Source of the DNA: Denitromonas iodatirespirans
GTDB lineage: Bacteria > Pseudomonadota > Gammaproteobacteria > Burkholderiales > Rhodocyclaceae
Length of the DNA stretch: 64,000 bases
Assembly (NCBI RefSeq): GCF_018524365.1
Contig: NZ_JAEKFT010000008.1
Coordinates: forward strand, 1 to 64,000
Reading direction: 5' to 3'
Shown here: positions 20,363 to 31,452 of the stretch, in pieces
Position numbering within the stretch: the first letter of the stretch is position 1
Layout: every line of letters begins with the position of its first letter
Program-made: the position numbers and the translations under genes
The notes under the pieces: generated by a model
Database searches by the model: none
Told to the model about the DNA's origin: nothing
What the model saw: the letters and a program-made list of their open reading frames with translations, nothing else

Positions 20363-22504
20363 TTGAATCTCGTGACACCGCCGGCCGAATGCCTGCCCGA
20401 CACGTGCCGTCCCGTACCGTCCGCCTGGCCCCTAATCGACAGCGAGCGGGTGTTGCAGGTGCTGGTGCGCAACCTCGACGGCATGGTTTTTCGCTGTGCG
20501 ATCGATGCGCACTGGACGCTGCATTTCGCGAGCGACGGGGTCGAGGCGCTGACCGGCTACCGGCCGGACGAACTGGAGGGCAACGCGGTCGTCTCGCTGG
20601 AGGCCTTGATCCACCCCGACGACCGGGCCAGCGTGCGCGAGGTGATCGACGAGGCCTGCCGCGGCGTGGGGCGGTATCGCGTGAAGTATCGCCTGCAACA
20701 TCGCGATGGGACTGACAGATGGGTGCTGGGGCGCGGCGCCGTGGTGCGCGACGAACAGGGCGAGCGGGTGCTGGAGGGCTTCATCGAGGACGTCACCGAG
20801 CAGCTGACCCGCCAGCGCCTGCTGGCCGATGCCGAGCTGCGCTACCGCAGCATTTTCGAGGATTCGGTGATCGGCATGTTCCAGACCTCGATCGATGGCC
20901 ACTACCTGGCGGCCAACCGGGCGCTGGCCGACCTCTACGGGTATGACAGCCCCGAGGCCTTGATCGCGGGGTTGTCGGACATCGCCACCCGGCTGTATGT
21001 CGATCCCACGCGGCGGGAGGAATTCACCACGCTGATCCGCGAGCATCATCGCGTGGCCGATTTCGAGTCCGAAGTCTATCGCCGTGACGGTAGCCGCATC
21101 TGGATCGCCGAAAACGCCCATGTGGTGTTCGGGCCGGACGGTCAGCCGCTCTACTACGAGGGCACGGTCGAAGACGTGACCAAGCAGCACGGCTATCGCA
21201 AGCAGCTGGAGTATCAGGCCACCCACGACCCGCTCACCGGCCTGCCCAACCGCAATCTGCTGCAAGACCGCCTGCAGCAGGCCCTGCGCCAGGCCCAGCG
21301 ACGCGGGAGCCGCGGCGCGCTGGCCTTCGTCGATCTGGACAACTTCAAGTTCGTGAACGACAGCCTCGGCCATGGCGCCGGCGACCGGCTGCTGGTCGAG
21401 GTGGCGCGGCGGCTCAAGGCCAGTGTGCGCGAATCGGACACCGTGGCGCGCTATGGCGGCGACGAATTCGTGCTGATCCTCGGCGACTACGAGGGGCTCA
21501 GCGATACGCTGCACATCCTCCACCGGATCCAGGACGTGGTCGGCGCGCCGATCGCGCTGCAGGGGCATCAGATCCATGTCAATTGCAGCATCGGCGTCAG
21601 CGTGTTTCCGGACGACGGCGGCGATCTGGAAGTCCTGCTGCGCCATGCCGACGCGGCCATGCACCATGCGAAGACGCTGGGCAAGGGGCAGTTCCAGTTC
21701 TATACCGAGTCGCTCAACGTGGCGGCGCGCGAGCGCCTGGCGCTCGACTCGGCCCTGCGCCAGGCGATCGAGCAGGACGGGTTGCATGTGGTGTACCAGC
21801 CCAAGGTCGGCGCGCATGGCCAGCTGTATGGTTTCGAGGCGCTGGTGCGTTGGGACAGCGAGGCATTCGGCAGCGTGTCGCCGGCGCGCTTCATCCCCTT
21901 GGCCGAAGAGAACGGGCTGATCGGCCATCTGACCTGGTTCGTGCTGCGCCATGCCTGCCATCAGGCGGCGACCTGGCGGGCGCAGGGGCACGGGCACCTG
22001 CGCGTGGCGGTCAATATCTCGCCCAGCCTGTTCCGCGAGAAGGATCTGGCGGCACTGGTGCAGTCGGTCCTCGACGCCGCCGGCCTGCCGCCGGAAAACC
22101 TCGAACTCGAAATCACCGAAGGCATGCTGATGGGCGACGTGCAGCGGGCGCTGGCGGTGCTCAAGGAGCTCAAGGCGATGGGCGTGTTCATCGCCATCGA
22201 CGATTTCGGCACCGGCTATTCGTCGCTGGCCTACCTCAAGCGCTTTCCGATCGACATCCTCAAGGTCGATCGTTCCTTCGTCATGGAATGCGATCTGGGC
22301 AACGAGGCGGTGGCCATCACCCGTGCCATCGTCTCGCTGGCCCACAGCCTGAACCTGCGCGTGGTGGCCGAGGGGGTGGAAACCGCCTCGCAGCTGGCCG
22401 TGCTCAACGCGCTGGGCTGCGAGGAGTTTCAGGGCTACCTGTTTGCCAAGCCCTTGCCGGGGCCCGAGGCGGCGGCCTTCCTCGACGCCGCGCCGGCAGC
22501 CTGA
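20363..22504 (+). CDS. PAS-PAS-GGDEF-EAL cyclic-di-GMP turnover protein
   Basis: About 713 residues from a TTG start (a GTG at 20372 is an alternative). The frame is open further up, but that part is arginine-rich and not protein-like. Two PAS domains (about 40-275) precede a GGDEF domain with an intact YGGDEF near residue 366 and an EAL domain with GFEALVRW near 491 and IDDFGTGYSSL. Both catalytic signatures are intact, so either synthesis or hydrolysis of cyclic di-GMP is possible. No membrane helix is present, so the PAS domains likely sense a cytoplasmic signal. Confidence 0.9.
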   Translation: MNLVTPPAECLPDTCRPVPSAWPLIDSERVLQVLVRNLDGMVFRCAIDAHWTLHFASDGVEALTGYRPDELEGNAVVSLEALIHPDDRASVREVIDEACRGVGRYRVKYRLQHRDGTDRWVLGRGAVVRDEQGERVLEGFIEDVTEQLTRQRLLADAELRYRSIFEDSVIGMFQTSIDGHYLAANRALADLYGYDSPEALIAGLSDIATRLYVDPTRREEFTTLIREHHRVADFESEVYRRDGSRIWIAENAHVVFGPDGQPLYYEGTVEDVTKQHGYRKQLEYQATHDPLTGLPNRNLLQDRLQQALRQAQRRGSRGALAFVDLDNFKFVNDSLGHGAGDRLLVEVARRLKASVRESDTVARYGGDEFVLILGDYEGLSDTLHILHRIQDVVGAPIALQGHQIHVNCSIGVSVFPDDGGDLEVLLRHADAAMHHAKTLGKGQFQFYTESLNVAARERLALDSALRQAIEQDGLHVVYQPKVGAHGQLYGFEALVRWDSEAFGSVSPARFIPLAEENGLIGHLTWFVLRHACHQAATWRAQGHGHLRVAVNISPSLFREKDLAALVQSVLDAAGLPPENLELEITEGMLMGDVQRALAVLKELKAMGVFIAIDDFGTGYSSLAYLKRFPIDILKVDRSFVMECDLGNEAVAITRAIVSLAHSLNLRVVAEGVETASQLAVLNALGCEEFQGYLFAKPLPGPEAAAFLDAAPAA

Positions 22505-22520
22505 ACCGCGCCGGTTCGCC

Positions 22521-23624
22521 TCAGGCCGCCACCATGCCTGCCACCTGCTGGCCGATCGCCAGCGCGGCGGTGAGGCCGGGTGACTCGATGCCGAGCAAAT
22601 GGATGAGCCCGGGCGTGCCATGCTGCGCCGGGCCGTCGATGCGGAAGTCGGCATCCGGCATGCCGGGGCCGACGATCTTGGGGCGCACGCCCGCGTAGCC
22701 GGGCTCGAGCCGGCCGTCTTCGAGTTGCGGCCACCAACTGCGGATGGCGGTGTAGAAGGCCTCGGCGCGCGCCGGGTCGACGTGATAGTCGGGCTGGTCG
22801 ATCCATTCCACATCGGGGCCGAACTTGGCCTGGCCGCCCAGATCGAGCGTGAGGTGCACCCCCAGCCCGCCCGGCTCGGGCAGCGGATAGATCAGGCGCG
22901 AGAAGGGGGCCTTGCCGGTGAGCGTGAAATACACGCCGCGCGCGAACCAGGCCTGTGGCAGCTGAGCTTCTGCCGGCCCGCCGAGGCGATGGCCGAGGGC
23001 AACGGCGTCGAGGCCGGCCGCATTGATCACCCAGCGGGCGCGCAGATCCATCTCCTGCTCGCCGCCGACACGCAACACCACGCCGTCGCCGTCGGGGCGG
23101 CCATCCTCCACCGGGCTGCCCAGCGCCAGCATGGCGCCATGGCGCTCGGCATCGCCGAGCAGCGCGAGCATCAGGCCGTGGCTGTCGACGATGCCGGTCG
23201 ATGGCGACAGCAGCGCGGCATGGGCGTCGAGCGCCGGTTCGAGCGCGGCGATCTGCCTACGGTCGAGGAGCTGCAGGTCATGGACGCCATTGGCCGCCGC
23301 TTTGCTGCGGATCAGCTGCAGGCCCTCGGCCTGTTCGACCTTGGGCGCGACCACCAGCTTGCCGCAGCGCGCATGCGCCACGCCGCGCTCGGCGCAATAG
23401 GCATAGAGCGCATCGCGCCCGGCCACGCACAGGCGCGCCTTGAGCGAGCCGGGCGGGTAGTAGAGTCCGGCATGGATGACTTCGCTGTTGCGCGAACTGA
23501 TGCCGGTGCCGAAGGCCGTTTCGCGCTCCAGCACGATCACCTCCCGGCCCGCCTCGGCAAGCGATTTCGCGCAGGCGAGGCCGACCACGCCCGCGCCGAT
23601 GACCACGCAGTCGACGGTTTCCAT
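22521..23624 (-). CDS. FAD-dependent oxidoreductase (L-2-hydroxyglutarate oxidase-like)
   Basis: A 367-residue DAO-family flavoprotein. The N-terminal dinucleotide-binding motif is [20 protein letters not shown]. Other family segments are [20 protein letters not shown] and a C-terminal FAD-contact region ([16 protein letters not shown]). These match the LhgO/YgaF group, which oxidises L-2-hydroxyglutarate and passes electrons to the membrane. The exact substrate is not certain. It is convergent with the GGDEF-EAL gene, with only 16 bases between stops. Confidence 0.85.
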   Translation of the reverse strand: METVDCVVIGAGVVGLACAKSLAEAGREVIVLERETAFGTGISSRNSEVIHAGLYYPPGSLKARLCVAGRDALYAYCAERGVAHARCGKLVVAPKVEQAEGLQLIRSKAAANGVHDLQLLDRRQIAALEPALDAHAALLSPSTGIVDSHGLMLALLGDAERHGAMLALGSPVEDGRPDGDGVVLRVGGEQEMDLRARWVINAAGLDAVALGHRLGGPAEAQLPQAWFARGVYFTLTGKAPFSRLIYPLPEPGGLGVHLTLDLGGQAKFGPDVEWIDQPDYHVDPARAEAFYTAIRSWWPQLEDGRLEPGYAGVRPKIVGPGMPDADFRIDGPAQHGTPGLIHLLGIESPGLTAALAIGQQVAGMVAA

Positions 23625-23732
23625 GTTGTCTCGATGAGTTGTTGCGGCAATGAGCGCCGGCGGTTGCCGGCGGCTCGATGGGCGGGTTGTATCAGATTTG
23701 GGTGTGGGCAGATAGGGGCGACGTCGGCGGGT

Positions 23733-25001
23733 TCAGAAGGTAACGCTCACGCCTTCTTCCAGCAGATCCTTCGGTTCGTAGGACACCTGGTCGACGATCC
23801 GGTCGTCGGCGTCGAGCACCGTGATGGTGTCCCGGTCGTTGTTGAGCTTGACGGCGTAGCTCAGCGGGACGCGCAGCGTTTCGCCGCGAGCGATGCGGCC
23901 CAGGAGGGTCTGCCGGCCCCGGGCGTCGGCGATATGCCAGTGACCGAGGTCGGCGTCAGTGTTGCTGGTGTTGAGCAGGGTGACGGTTTCGTGATGATGC
24001 TCCGGCTGCTCGACGGGATTGATCAGGGCGGCGATGATACGGATGCCGCTGGGGTGGCGCGGGCGCGATGGCTGCACGCCGGCAACGGTGGCGGGCAGGA
24101 TGTAGTCGTCGGGCACCATCACCACGTCTTCGGGGGCGAACATCAGGCGCAGCGTGGTGCCTTCGGCGCGGATCATGTCATGCAGGTTGCCCACTTCCAG
24201 AGTGGGCAGCAGCAGGCGGTCGTCGCGATGGCGGGTGTCTTCGCGCAGCCAGGGGTCGAAGGCGTCGAAGTTGATGTGGCCGGCCTGGAAGTAGGGCGCG
24301 ATGCGGCGGAACAGCTTGGGCCACATCACGCTGTTCTGCAGGGCATCGATGCCGTCGATATGCAGGCCGGTGCTCATCGAAGGCGCATGCGCCCAGAAAC
24401 CGAGCCGGTTTTCCCGCGCATGGCGCACGTCGGCGCGCAGGTGCTCGCGCAGCTCGGGCGGCAGGCCGAGGTAGAAGGCGCCGTAGGCATGGCCTTCGCG
24501 CAGCATGTAGGCGTTGAGGCTGGCATCGAGCATGTGCGGCTGCATGAAGATGCGCGAACCGTCGATGGCGGGGTGCTCGCCGGTGTAGACGAAGGCCACG
24601 CTGCGCCCGTAGGTGTCGAGCCCGAGCGACAGGATGTAGCCGCGCACCGGGTGGCGCTCGACCGATTCGACCTTGAAGGGGTGCGTGTCGAAATACTTGA
24701 TGGTGCCGAAGCCGAGGCGTGCCATCAGCGCATCGCGCGCGGCCAGGGCCAGCGGCAGGTGCTGGTGATACTCGATGTCTTCGACCTCGAAGTGGGTCTC
24801 CAGCGCATCCACGCCTTCGAAGCGGATGCTGGTGATGCCGGCCAGATTGAAGCCGGGCGCGCGGTTGGGGCGGGGCAGGCGTTCGATCAGCTGCGGGTTG
24901 TCGGGCTGGAACTTGATGGTGTCGCCGTCCGGCTCCGGCCCGCTGAGCGGGATGTCCGGATAGTGGATGTGGAAGTTGCCTTTGATGAGGGTGTAGGCCA
25001 T
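23733..25001 (-). CDS. SNase-like nuclease fold with C-terminal lamin-tail domain
   Basis: A 422-residue protein. The middle region has staphylococcal-nuclease-like features (IKYFDTHPFKVESV, then GHAYGAFYLGLPPELREHLR and ENRLGFWA). The C-terminal about 100 residues form an immunoglobulin-like lamin-tail (LTD) domain (ETVTLLNTSNTDADLGHWHI, then DRIVDQVSY). The start at 25001 (MAYTLIKGNFHIHY) was chosen over an upstream extension that reads as non-coding. No signal peptide is visible. Nuclease activity is not assured because the catalytic Arg/Glu/Arg set cannot be matched with confidence. Confidence 0.7.
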   Translation of the reverse strand: MAYTLIKGNFHIHYPDIPLSGPEPDGDTIKFQPDNPQLIERLPRPNRAPGFNLAGITSIRFEGVDALETHFEVEDIEYHQHLPLALAARDALMARLGFGTIKYFDTHPFKVESVERHPVRGYILSLGLDTYGRSVAFVYTGEHPAIDGSRIFMQPHMLDASLNAYMLREGHAYGAFYLGLPPELREHLRADVRHARENRLGFWAHAPSMSTGLHIDGIDALQNSVMWPKLFRRIAPYFQAGHINFDAFDPWLREDTRHRDDRLLLPTLEVGNLHDMIRAEGTTLRLMFAPEDVVMVPDDYILPATVAGVQPSRPRHPSGIRIIAALINPVEQPEHHHETVTLLNTSNTDADLGHWHIADARGRQTLLGRIARGETLRVPLSYAVKLNNDRDTITVLDADDRIVDQVSYEPKDLLEEGVSVTF

Positions 25002-25180
25002 GGCCGTCTCCCGGATGCGTGCCCTGTCGGTGCGGCGCCCGGTAAGGCGCCTACTCTTCAGGGTAGTCGGCGCGCGTGCGAATGGCATTGTTTGGCCCGC
25101 GCCGGAACGGGGCCGGAGGCACGGATGTCCGATCAATGATAGTTTTGTGCATTGCACTGAAGTTGTGACGAGGACACCCC

Positions 25181-25525
25181 ATGCGTATCGACCCCAATCA
25201 ACAAAAGCTCTTCGAGGCCTTTGCGCGCCGCCAGGCGCGCCCGCTCAGCCCGTGGCAGAAGATCGTGGGCTCGGTGGCGGCGATCGGCCTGTTCGGGCTG
25301 GCGCTGGTGTTCTCGGTGGTGGTGTTTGCCGTGGTGCTGACGGTCGGTGCCGCGGCCGGCGCCTGGTTCTGGTGGAAGACGCGCGCGCTGCGCAAGCAGA
25401 TGCGCGAGGCGCAGCCCGGCCGCTCGCAGCCCGGTCAATCGCAGGAGGGGCTGGTGATCGAAGGCGAGGTGATCCGCGAGGTCGACGAGTCCGAACCGGA
25501 AGCGCCTGGCCCGCGGTCGCGCTGA
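25181..25525 (+). CDS. Small single- or two-helix membrane protein, unknown function
   Basis: 114 residues: a basic N-terminus, then a hydrophobic stretch at about 28-66 (one long or two short membrane helices ending in AWFWWK), a basic region, and an acidic proline-rich tail. No recognisable family. It lies divergent from the SNase-LTD gene across 179 bases. Confidence 0.65.
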   Translation: MRIDPNQQKLFEAFARRQARPLSPWQKIVGSVAAIGLFGLALVFSVVVFAVVLTVGAAAGAWFWWKTRALRKQMREAQPGRSQPGQSQEGLVIEGEVIREVDESEPEAPGPRSR

Positions 25526-25528
25526 GGC

Positions 25529-26113
25529 TCAGGCGAAGAGGTTGATCTGCTGGCCGGGGTCGGTGCGCGGCGCGATCTGGGAGAGCGCCTGCTGAAGCTG
25601 CCGGGTGCCGCCCTCGGCGCCCTGGGCCGGGTCGTTCTGGGTGGCCTGTTCGCGCTGGGCCTGCTGGATCAGCTGGGCGGCGATGGCCGCCACCCGATAA
25701 TCCTGTGACGACGGGTCGGCCGGCGCCAGCGCGGCGCGCTGGATCTGTTGGGCCTTGGACAGGGTTTCTTCCGGCGTGCGGCCGGGCGAGACATCGATGC
25801 TCACTTCGCCGCCGACCGCATAGACTTGGCCGTCGGGCCCGCGAATGGTGGTGAAACTGGCCCCGCCTTGGGCCAGTCCGCCAGCGGCCGACAGGTGGGC
25901 CGCTTCATGCGAGCGCACCTGGCGGTCGGTGCTGGCCAGGGCGCTGACTTCGGCCGCGACGGCGGCGGCCTCCCGCTTGTCGGTCTCGGCGCTGCGCGCT
26001 GCCGGCGCGGCATCGCCCGCTGCGGCCCGGGACTGGGGCGCGGCAAGCGACACGGGCAGGCTGGCGGAGACGGACATCATGCGATATCCCCCTGAAGCGT
26101 TCGATGCTCCCAC
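25529..26113 (-). CDS. SprA-related putative metalloprotease
   Basis: A 194-residue protein of the SprA-related family (PF12118). The core is DRQVRSHEAAHLSAAGGLA, with an HExxH-type zinc-protease motif (HEAAH), followed by GPDGQVYAVGGEVSIDVSPG. The rest is Ala/Gln-rich and low in complexity. No proteolytic activity is established for the family as far as I know. An in-frame ATG at 26080 (MMSVSAS) is a plausible alternative start. It is convergent with the small membrane protein, with stops 3 bases apart. Confidence 0.82.
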   Translation of the reverse strand: MGASNASGGYRMMSVSASLPVSLAAPQSRAAAGDAAPAARSAETDKREAAAVAAEVSALASTDRQVRSHEAAHLSAAGGLAQGGASFTTIRGPDGQVYAVGGEVSIDVSPGRTPEETLSKAQQIQRAALAPADPSSQDYRVAAIAAQLIQQAQREQATQNDPAQGAEGGTRQLQQALSQIAPRTDPGQQINLFA

Positions 26114-26190
26114 TCTAGTGGGTTTCGCGGCGACGAAAAAGGGTTAGATGGACTTCATTGCGGCGGAGAATTGCCTGTCGGGACAGGCGC

Positions 26191-26862
26191 TTAGCCGGCC
26201 TTTTCGGTGGGCGGGGCGGCGTTGGCCAAATGGTGGTCGAACCAACGCACCAGCACGGGGATGATCCGGGCCAGCGTGGCCGGCGCGGAGAGGCCGGTGT
26301 CGTCGATTTCCTGCCAGGCGGCCTCGGTGCGAATCAGGCTGTAGGCCTGGTGCATCATGGCGCGGCCGGGGGCGTGCTGGCCGACCGCCACGCAGAGCGG
26401 CAAGGCCAGGGCGCGTAGCGGGCCGGCGCCGGCCAGGTCGATGCGCCCGCCGATGCAGAACAGCGCGTGCAGCCGGTCGGTCGAGCGGCTGGCGGCGCGA
26501 ATGGCCGCGCCGCTGGCGGTGCCGCCGGTTACCAGGCCACGCGCCAAATCATGCAGCGGCGGTTGATGGTCGAGCCAGGCCAGGGCTGCCTCGATGCGGG
26601 TGGCCAGCAGCGGGGTGTTGTAGCGCAGATCGGGGTCGCGCTCGTCTTCATGGGGCGTGACCAGATCCAGGCCGAGCGTGGCGTAGCCGGCCTGGTTGAG
26701 CGCATGGCAGATGGCCGTTTCGCTGGCGCTCTGGTCGTCGTCTAGGGTGCTGCGCGCCAGGATGACGAGCGCGCGCACGTCGGGCGCATGGGCCAGCCGG
26801 GCGGCCAGCCAGACGGGGCCGGCGGGCAGGCTGAGGGTGGTGTGGCGGAGGGTCAGCGACAT
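26191..26862 (-). CDS. Alpha/beta hydrolase family protein with degenerate nucleophile elbow
   Basis: A 223-residue dienelactone-hydrolase-like alpha/beta fold. The expected GxSxG nucleophile elbow is replaced by TGGTASGAA, so the serine is shifted relative to the classical motif, as in some hydrolases found beside phosphoribosyltransferases. A possible catalytic Asp lies near IDDTG and the C-terminal WFDHHL offers histidines. It follows the AmmeMemoRadiSam genes on the same strand with an 18-base gap, so it may be co-transcribed. Confidence 0.7.
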   Translation of the reverse strand: MSLTLRHTTLSLPAGPVWLAARLAHAPDVRALVILARSTLDDDQSASETAICHALNQAGYATLGLDLVTPHEDERDPDLRYNTPLLATRIEAALAWLDHQPPLHDLARGLVTGGTASGAAIRAASRSTDRLHALFCIGGRIDLAGAGPLRALALPLCVAVGQHAPGRAMMHQAYSLIRTEAAWQEIDDTGLSAPATLARIIPVLVRWFDHHLANAAPPTEKAG

Positions 26863-26880
26863 GGCGCGAGCATCGCACGC

Positions 26881-27974
<1,094 letters not shown>

Positions 27975-27975
<1 letters not shown>

Positions 27976-28538
27976 CAGCGCACCTCCTCCTCCTTCCACT
28001 TGAGCACCGGGTAGGTGGCGACCATGACCGACGGCCCCCAGAAGTCGGCCGGCAGGCGGGCCTTCTTCTTGAGTTCGGCCAGGAAGTCGCGCGGTTCGGG
28101 CAACTGCTCCCACACCTGCGGCAGGAAGGTGGCCCGCTGGCAGCCATTGAAGAAGATCACGCCGTCCTCGCCCGGCCGCAATTGTGCCAGCACGTCGTCT
28201 TCGGTCTTGGCATCGAGAAACTCGGCGCGCCCGAGCAAGGACACTTCGAGGCGGATGTCGGGCCATTCTTCGGCCGTCAGCGCGGCAAAGCGCGGGTCGC
28301 GCAGCGCGGCGGCGACCGCGTTGGCGGCTACATCTTCGCCCAGCGGTCGTTGCGGCTGGAGGCTGCCGATGCAGCCGCGCAACTGGCCATGGCGCTTGAG
28401 TGTGACGAAGGTGGCGCCGCGTTCGGCCAGGTTGGGATCGTCGGGCGGCGGCTCGGGGCGCAGGCCCAGCGCATGTTCGATGGCGGCGCGGGCGCGGGCC
28501 AAGAGGCGCGGGCCGAGGTCGGGGTCAGTGGGCGACAT
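27975..28538 (-). CDS. amrA: AmmeMemoRadiSam system protein A (AMMECR1 domain)
   Basis: A 187-residue AMMECR1-domain protein with the invariant LRGCIGS at residues 53-59 and the downstream NAVAAALRDPRF typical of the family. It overlaps the MEMO-like gene by 14 bases and the radical SAM gene by one, so all three are translated from one message. Confidence 0.93.
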
Positions 28539-29343
28539 GGCGTTGGGCCGGGGTGAAGGCGATGCTGGTGTAGCCCACCACCCGGTTGCGGTCGCCGGCG
28601 GTATCGCCGGAGTTGCGCAAGTCGAGCACGGTGGGCATGAGGTGGTGGCGCTGGGCGGCGAGCAGCATGCCGTCGATGGGCAGTGCGCCGCAGGCCTGGT
28701 CGAAGGCCAGCCCGCTTTGCAGGCGCTCGATCTGAGCGACGGTCGACTGGTCGCGCCAGCGGGCCTGCTGGTAGGGCAGGTAGTGCGACAGATCGGAGGA
28801 GATGACGATCAGCGTGTCATCACTGCCCCACACGCGTTCGAGCACATGGGCGACCCGCTCGGCGGTGGTGTCGCCGACGACGATCGGCAGCAGGGTGAAG
28901 TGGTCGAGCACGGTCTGCAGGAAGGGGAGCTGGACTTCGATCGCATGCTCCGCGGCATGCGGGGCGTCGTCCACCTGCACGTCGGGTTCGTCCTGCAGCG
29001 CCAGCCAGCTGTCGCGATCGATCGTCACCTCGCCCAGCGGCGTGGCGAAACATTGGGCGGCCGGAAGGGCAAAGCCGCGCACCGGCACGCGGTGACAGGG
29101 GCCGAGCAGCACCACGCGCCGGTAGTACTCGCGGGTGCTGCGCAAACTGGCGTAGGCGCTGGCGGCGATCGGGCCGGAATAGACATAGCCGGCATGCGGC
29201 ACGATCAGGGCCTTGGGCCAATGCACGGTGTCCTGCGGCATGGCCATGTTGAGCATCTCGCTGACCATGGACTGCAGGGTGCGCGGGTCGGCCGGATAGA
29301 AGGCGCCGGCAACGGCCGGCGGGCGGAGGGAGGCGTTGGCCAT
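28525..29343 (-). CDS. amrB: AmmeMemoRadiSam system protein B (MEMO1 family)
   Basis: A 272-residue MEMO-like protein related to class III extradiol dioxygenases. Conserved segments are VAGAFYPADPRTL, LIVPHAGYVYSGP, and SSDLSHYLPY, which carry the metal-ligand-type histidines. The start at 29343 was preferred over 29364 because an AAGGA lies eight bases before it. It is the first gene of the B-A-radical SAM run. Confidence 0.9.
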   Translation of the reverse strand: MANASLRPPAVAGAFYPADPRTLQSMVSEMLNMAMPQDTVHWPKALIVPHAGYVYSGPIAASAYASLRSTREYYRRVVLLGPCHRVPVRGFALPAAQCFATPLGEVTIDRDSWLALQDEPDVQVDDAPHAAEHAIEVQLPFLQTVLDHFTLLPIVVGDTTAERVAHVLERVWGSDDTLIVISSDLSHYLPYQQARWRDQSTVAQIERLQSGLAFDQACGALPIDGMLLAAQRHHLMPTVLDLRNSGDTAGDRNRVVGYTSIAFTPAQRHVAH

Positions 29344-29385
29344 GTCGAATGTCCTTGGAACCACTGCAACTATTTGATTATAGGT

Positions 29386-30651
29386 TTATCCCGCGGTTCC
29401 TACCCAGGCCAGGCCGGCGCCCAGGCCGAGCCCCACGGCGAGCATGGCGAGGAATACCTGCCGGCTCAGCGCACGCCCGCCGACGCTCATCGCCAGGCCG
29501 GTCTTGAACGCGAGATTGGACATCATGGCCAGGCCGATGGCGATCACCGTGGGCACCGCCTCGAGCCGTTCGAGCGAGAACAGGCGCAGGCTCGACAGCG
29601 TGATGGCGTCGACATCGGTCAGGCCCGAGGCCACCGCGAGCAGGTACAGCCCCTTGCTGCCGGCCACGTCCGACAACCAGGCCGCACCGAGCAATACGGC
29701 GGCGTAGATGGCGCCGAAGGTGATGGCGGTGCGCAATTCGGTCGGGTTCTTGGTGTCGGGCACCGGTGAGCCGTCGCGCGCCATCAGCGTTCGCCACTGG
29801 TAGGCCAGGGCGCCCAGGCCGAGCGCCAGGCCGGGCAGGGCGATCTGCGCCAGCGGCAACAGCAGGCTGGGTGCCAGCACCGCGCACACCACCGCGACCC
29901 GCACCAGCATGACCAGATTGGCGATGAGGATGACCAGCGCCGAAATGGGCACGAAATCCTGCCGCTTGCTGGCATCGCGGGCGAACACCAGCGTGGTGGC
30001 GGTGCTCGATACCAGTCCGCCGAAGAGCCCCACCAGCGGCGCGCCGTAGCGCCCGCCGACCAGCTGGAGCGCGGCATAGCCGGCCAGGCTGACGCCCGAG
30101 ATGAGCACCACCATGAGCCAGATCTGATAGGGGTTGAGGGCGCCGAAGGGGCCGAAGTTCTGGTCCGGCAGCACCGGCAGGATGACCAGCGACAAGATGC
30201 CGAACTGCAGGATGGAGTGCCAGTCGCGCGCGGTGAGGCGTGTTGCCCAGCCGCGCAGCGTGGGCTTGAAGTAGAGCAGCACGGTGGCGCCCACGGCGAT
30301 CATGATCGACAGGCGCACGATGCCTTCCCACACCATGAAGCCGAGGGTATGGCACAGCAGCAACGCCACCACCGAGGTGGTGCCGGGCTCTTGCGGATCG
30401 GGGTCTTGCAGGTAGGCGGCGATGATCATCGCGCCGATCAGCGTCAGGCTGATCAGGAAAGGCCACAGGCTGTCGAAGCGCTCGCCGATCAGGCCGCTGA
30501 GCGCGCCGAGCAGGCCGACCAGGGCGAAGGTGCGCAGCCCGGCGCGGGGGTTCTCGCGGCGTTCGCGCTCCAGCCCGAGCAGCAGCCCGATGCCCAGGGC
30601 AATCAGGACGGCTTGGAGCTGGGTGGGGTCGAGCGGGAGTTCGGTTTCCAT
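29386..30651 (-). CDS. MgtC/SapB-DUF4010 family membrane protein
   Basis: A 421-residue integral membrane protein. The N-terminal third is an MgtC/SapB-type domain (LIALGIGLLLGLERERRE, then LRTFALVGLLGALSGL). The remainder is DUF4010 with a GLFGGLVSSTATTLVFA segment. About 12 helices are predicted. The start at 30651 (METELPLDP) removes an upstream extension that lacks coding character. It is 42 bases upstream of the AmmeMemoRadiSam genes on the same strand; co-transcription is possible. Confidence 0.85.
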   Translation of the reverse strand: METELPLDPTQLQAVLIALGIGLLLGLERERRENPRAGLRTFALVGLLGALSGLIGERFDSLWPFLISLTLIGAMIIAAYLQDPDPQEPGTTSVVALLLCHTLGFMVWEGIVRLSIMIAVGATVLLYFKPTLRGWATRLTARDWHSILQFGILSLVILPVLPDQNFGPFGALNPYQIWLMVVLISGVSLAGYAALQLVGGRYGAPLVGLFGGLVSSTATTLVFARDASKRQDFVPISALVILIANLVMLVRVAVVCAVLAPSLLLPLAQIALPGLALGLGALAYQWRTLMARDGSPVPDTKNPTELRTAITFGAIYAAVLLGAAWLSDVAGSKGLYLLAVASGLTDVDAITLSSLRLFSLERLEAVPTVIAIGLAMMSNLAFKTGLAMSVGGRALSRQVFLAMLAVGLGLGAGLAWVGTAG

Positions 30652-30749
30652 CGTGAGCGGCTCGTGGTGGGCGCCGAGCCCCATTCTACGCCCCTCGGCG
30701 GCATGCAACAGACCGTGCCGCGGCGCATTCGCGCAGGTAGAATCGCGCC

Positions 30750-31451
30750 ATGCAAAAAACAGCGCATCGCCATTTCGCCCTGGTGCCGGCCGCCGGCGGT
30801 GGCTCCCGCATGGGCCGGGAGACGCCCAAACAGTATCTGAGCCTGATGGGCGAGCCACTGCTGCGCCACACCTTGCGGGTGTTGTGCGCGGCACCGCAGA
30901 TCGAGCGGGTGTATGTGGTGCTGTCGGTCGGCGATCAACACTGGAACGCTTTCGACTGGCGCGATCTGGGCGACAAGCTCACGCCGGTGTACGTCGGCGG
31001 CGCCACCCGCGCCGACAGCGTGCTCGGCGGCCTGCGGGCGATCCGCCCCGATGTGCGCGATGGCGACTGGATCCTGGTGCACGACGCGGCCCGTCCGTGC
31101 CTGGCCCCCTGGCATGTCGACGCGCTGATCGAGGCGCTGGACGACGACGAGGTCGGCGGCCTGCTGGCCGTGCCGGTGGCCGATACGCTCAAGCGGGCCG
31201 ACGCCCAGAGTCGTGCCGCCGCCACGGTGCCGCGCGACAGCCTGTGGCAGGCCCAGACGCCGCAGATGTTCCGCTACATGATGCTGCGCCGCGCCCTCGA
31301 ATCGGCCCGCGACGTGACCGACGAAGCCAGCGCCATCGAGGCCGCCGGCCTGCGCCCGCGCCTGGTGCGCGGCGATCCGACCAATCTCAAGGTCACCTAT
31401 CCGCTCGACCTGCATCTGGCCGAGTGGATCCTGCAGAACCGGGAGCGCTGA
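30750..31451 (+). CDS. ispD: 2-C-methyl-D-erythritol 4-phosphate cytidylyltransferase
   Basis: A 233-residue enzyme of the MEP isoprenoid pathway that makes CDP-methylerythritol from CTP and methylerythritol phosphate. The CTP-binding loop [10 protein letters not shown] (13-22) with the following PKQYL, the middle VHDAARPC, and the C-terminal [11 protein letters not shown] are all family motifs. The stop is one base from the ispF start, a standard ispDF pair. Confidence 0.97.
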   Translation: MQKTAHRHFALVPAAGGGSRMGRETPKQYLSLMGEPLLRHTLRVLCAAPQIERVYVVLSVGDQHWNAFDWRDLGDKLTPVYVGGATRADSVLGGLRAIRPDVRDGDWILVHDAARPCLAPWHVDALIEALDDDEVGGLLAVPVADTLKRADAQSRAAATVPRDSLWQAQTPQMFRYMMLRRALESARDVTDEASAIEAAGLRPRLVRGDPTNLKVTYPLDLHLAEWILQNRER

Positions 31452-31452
31452 C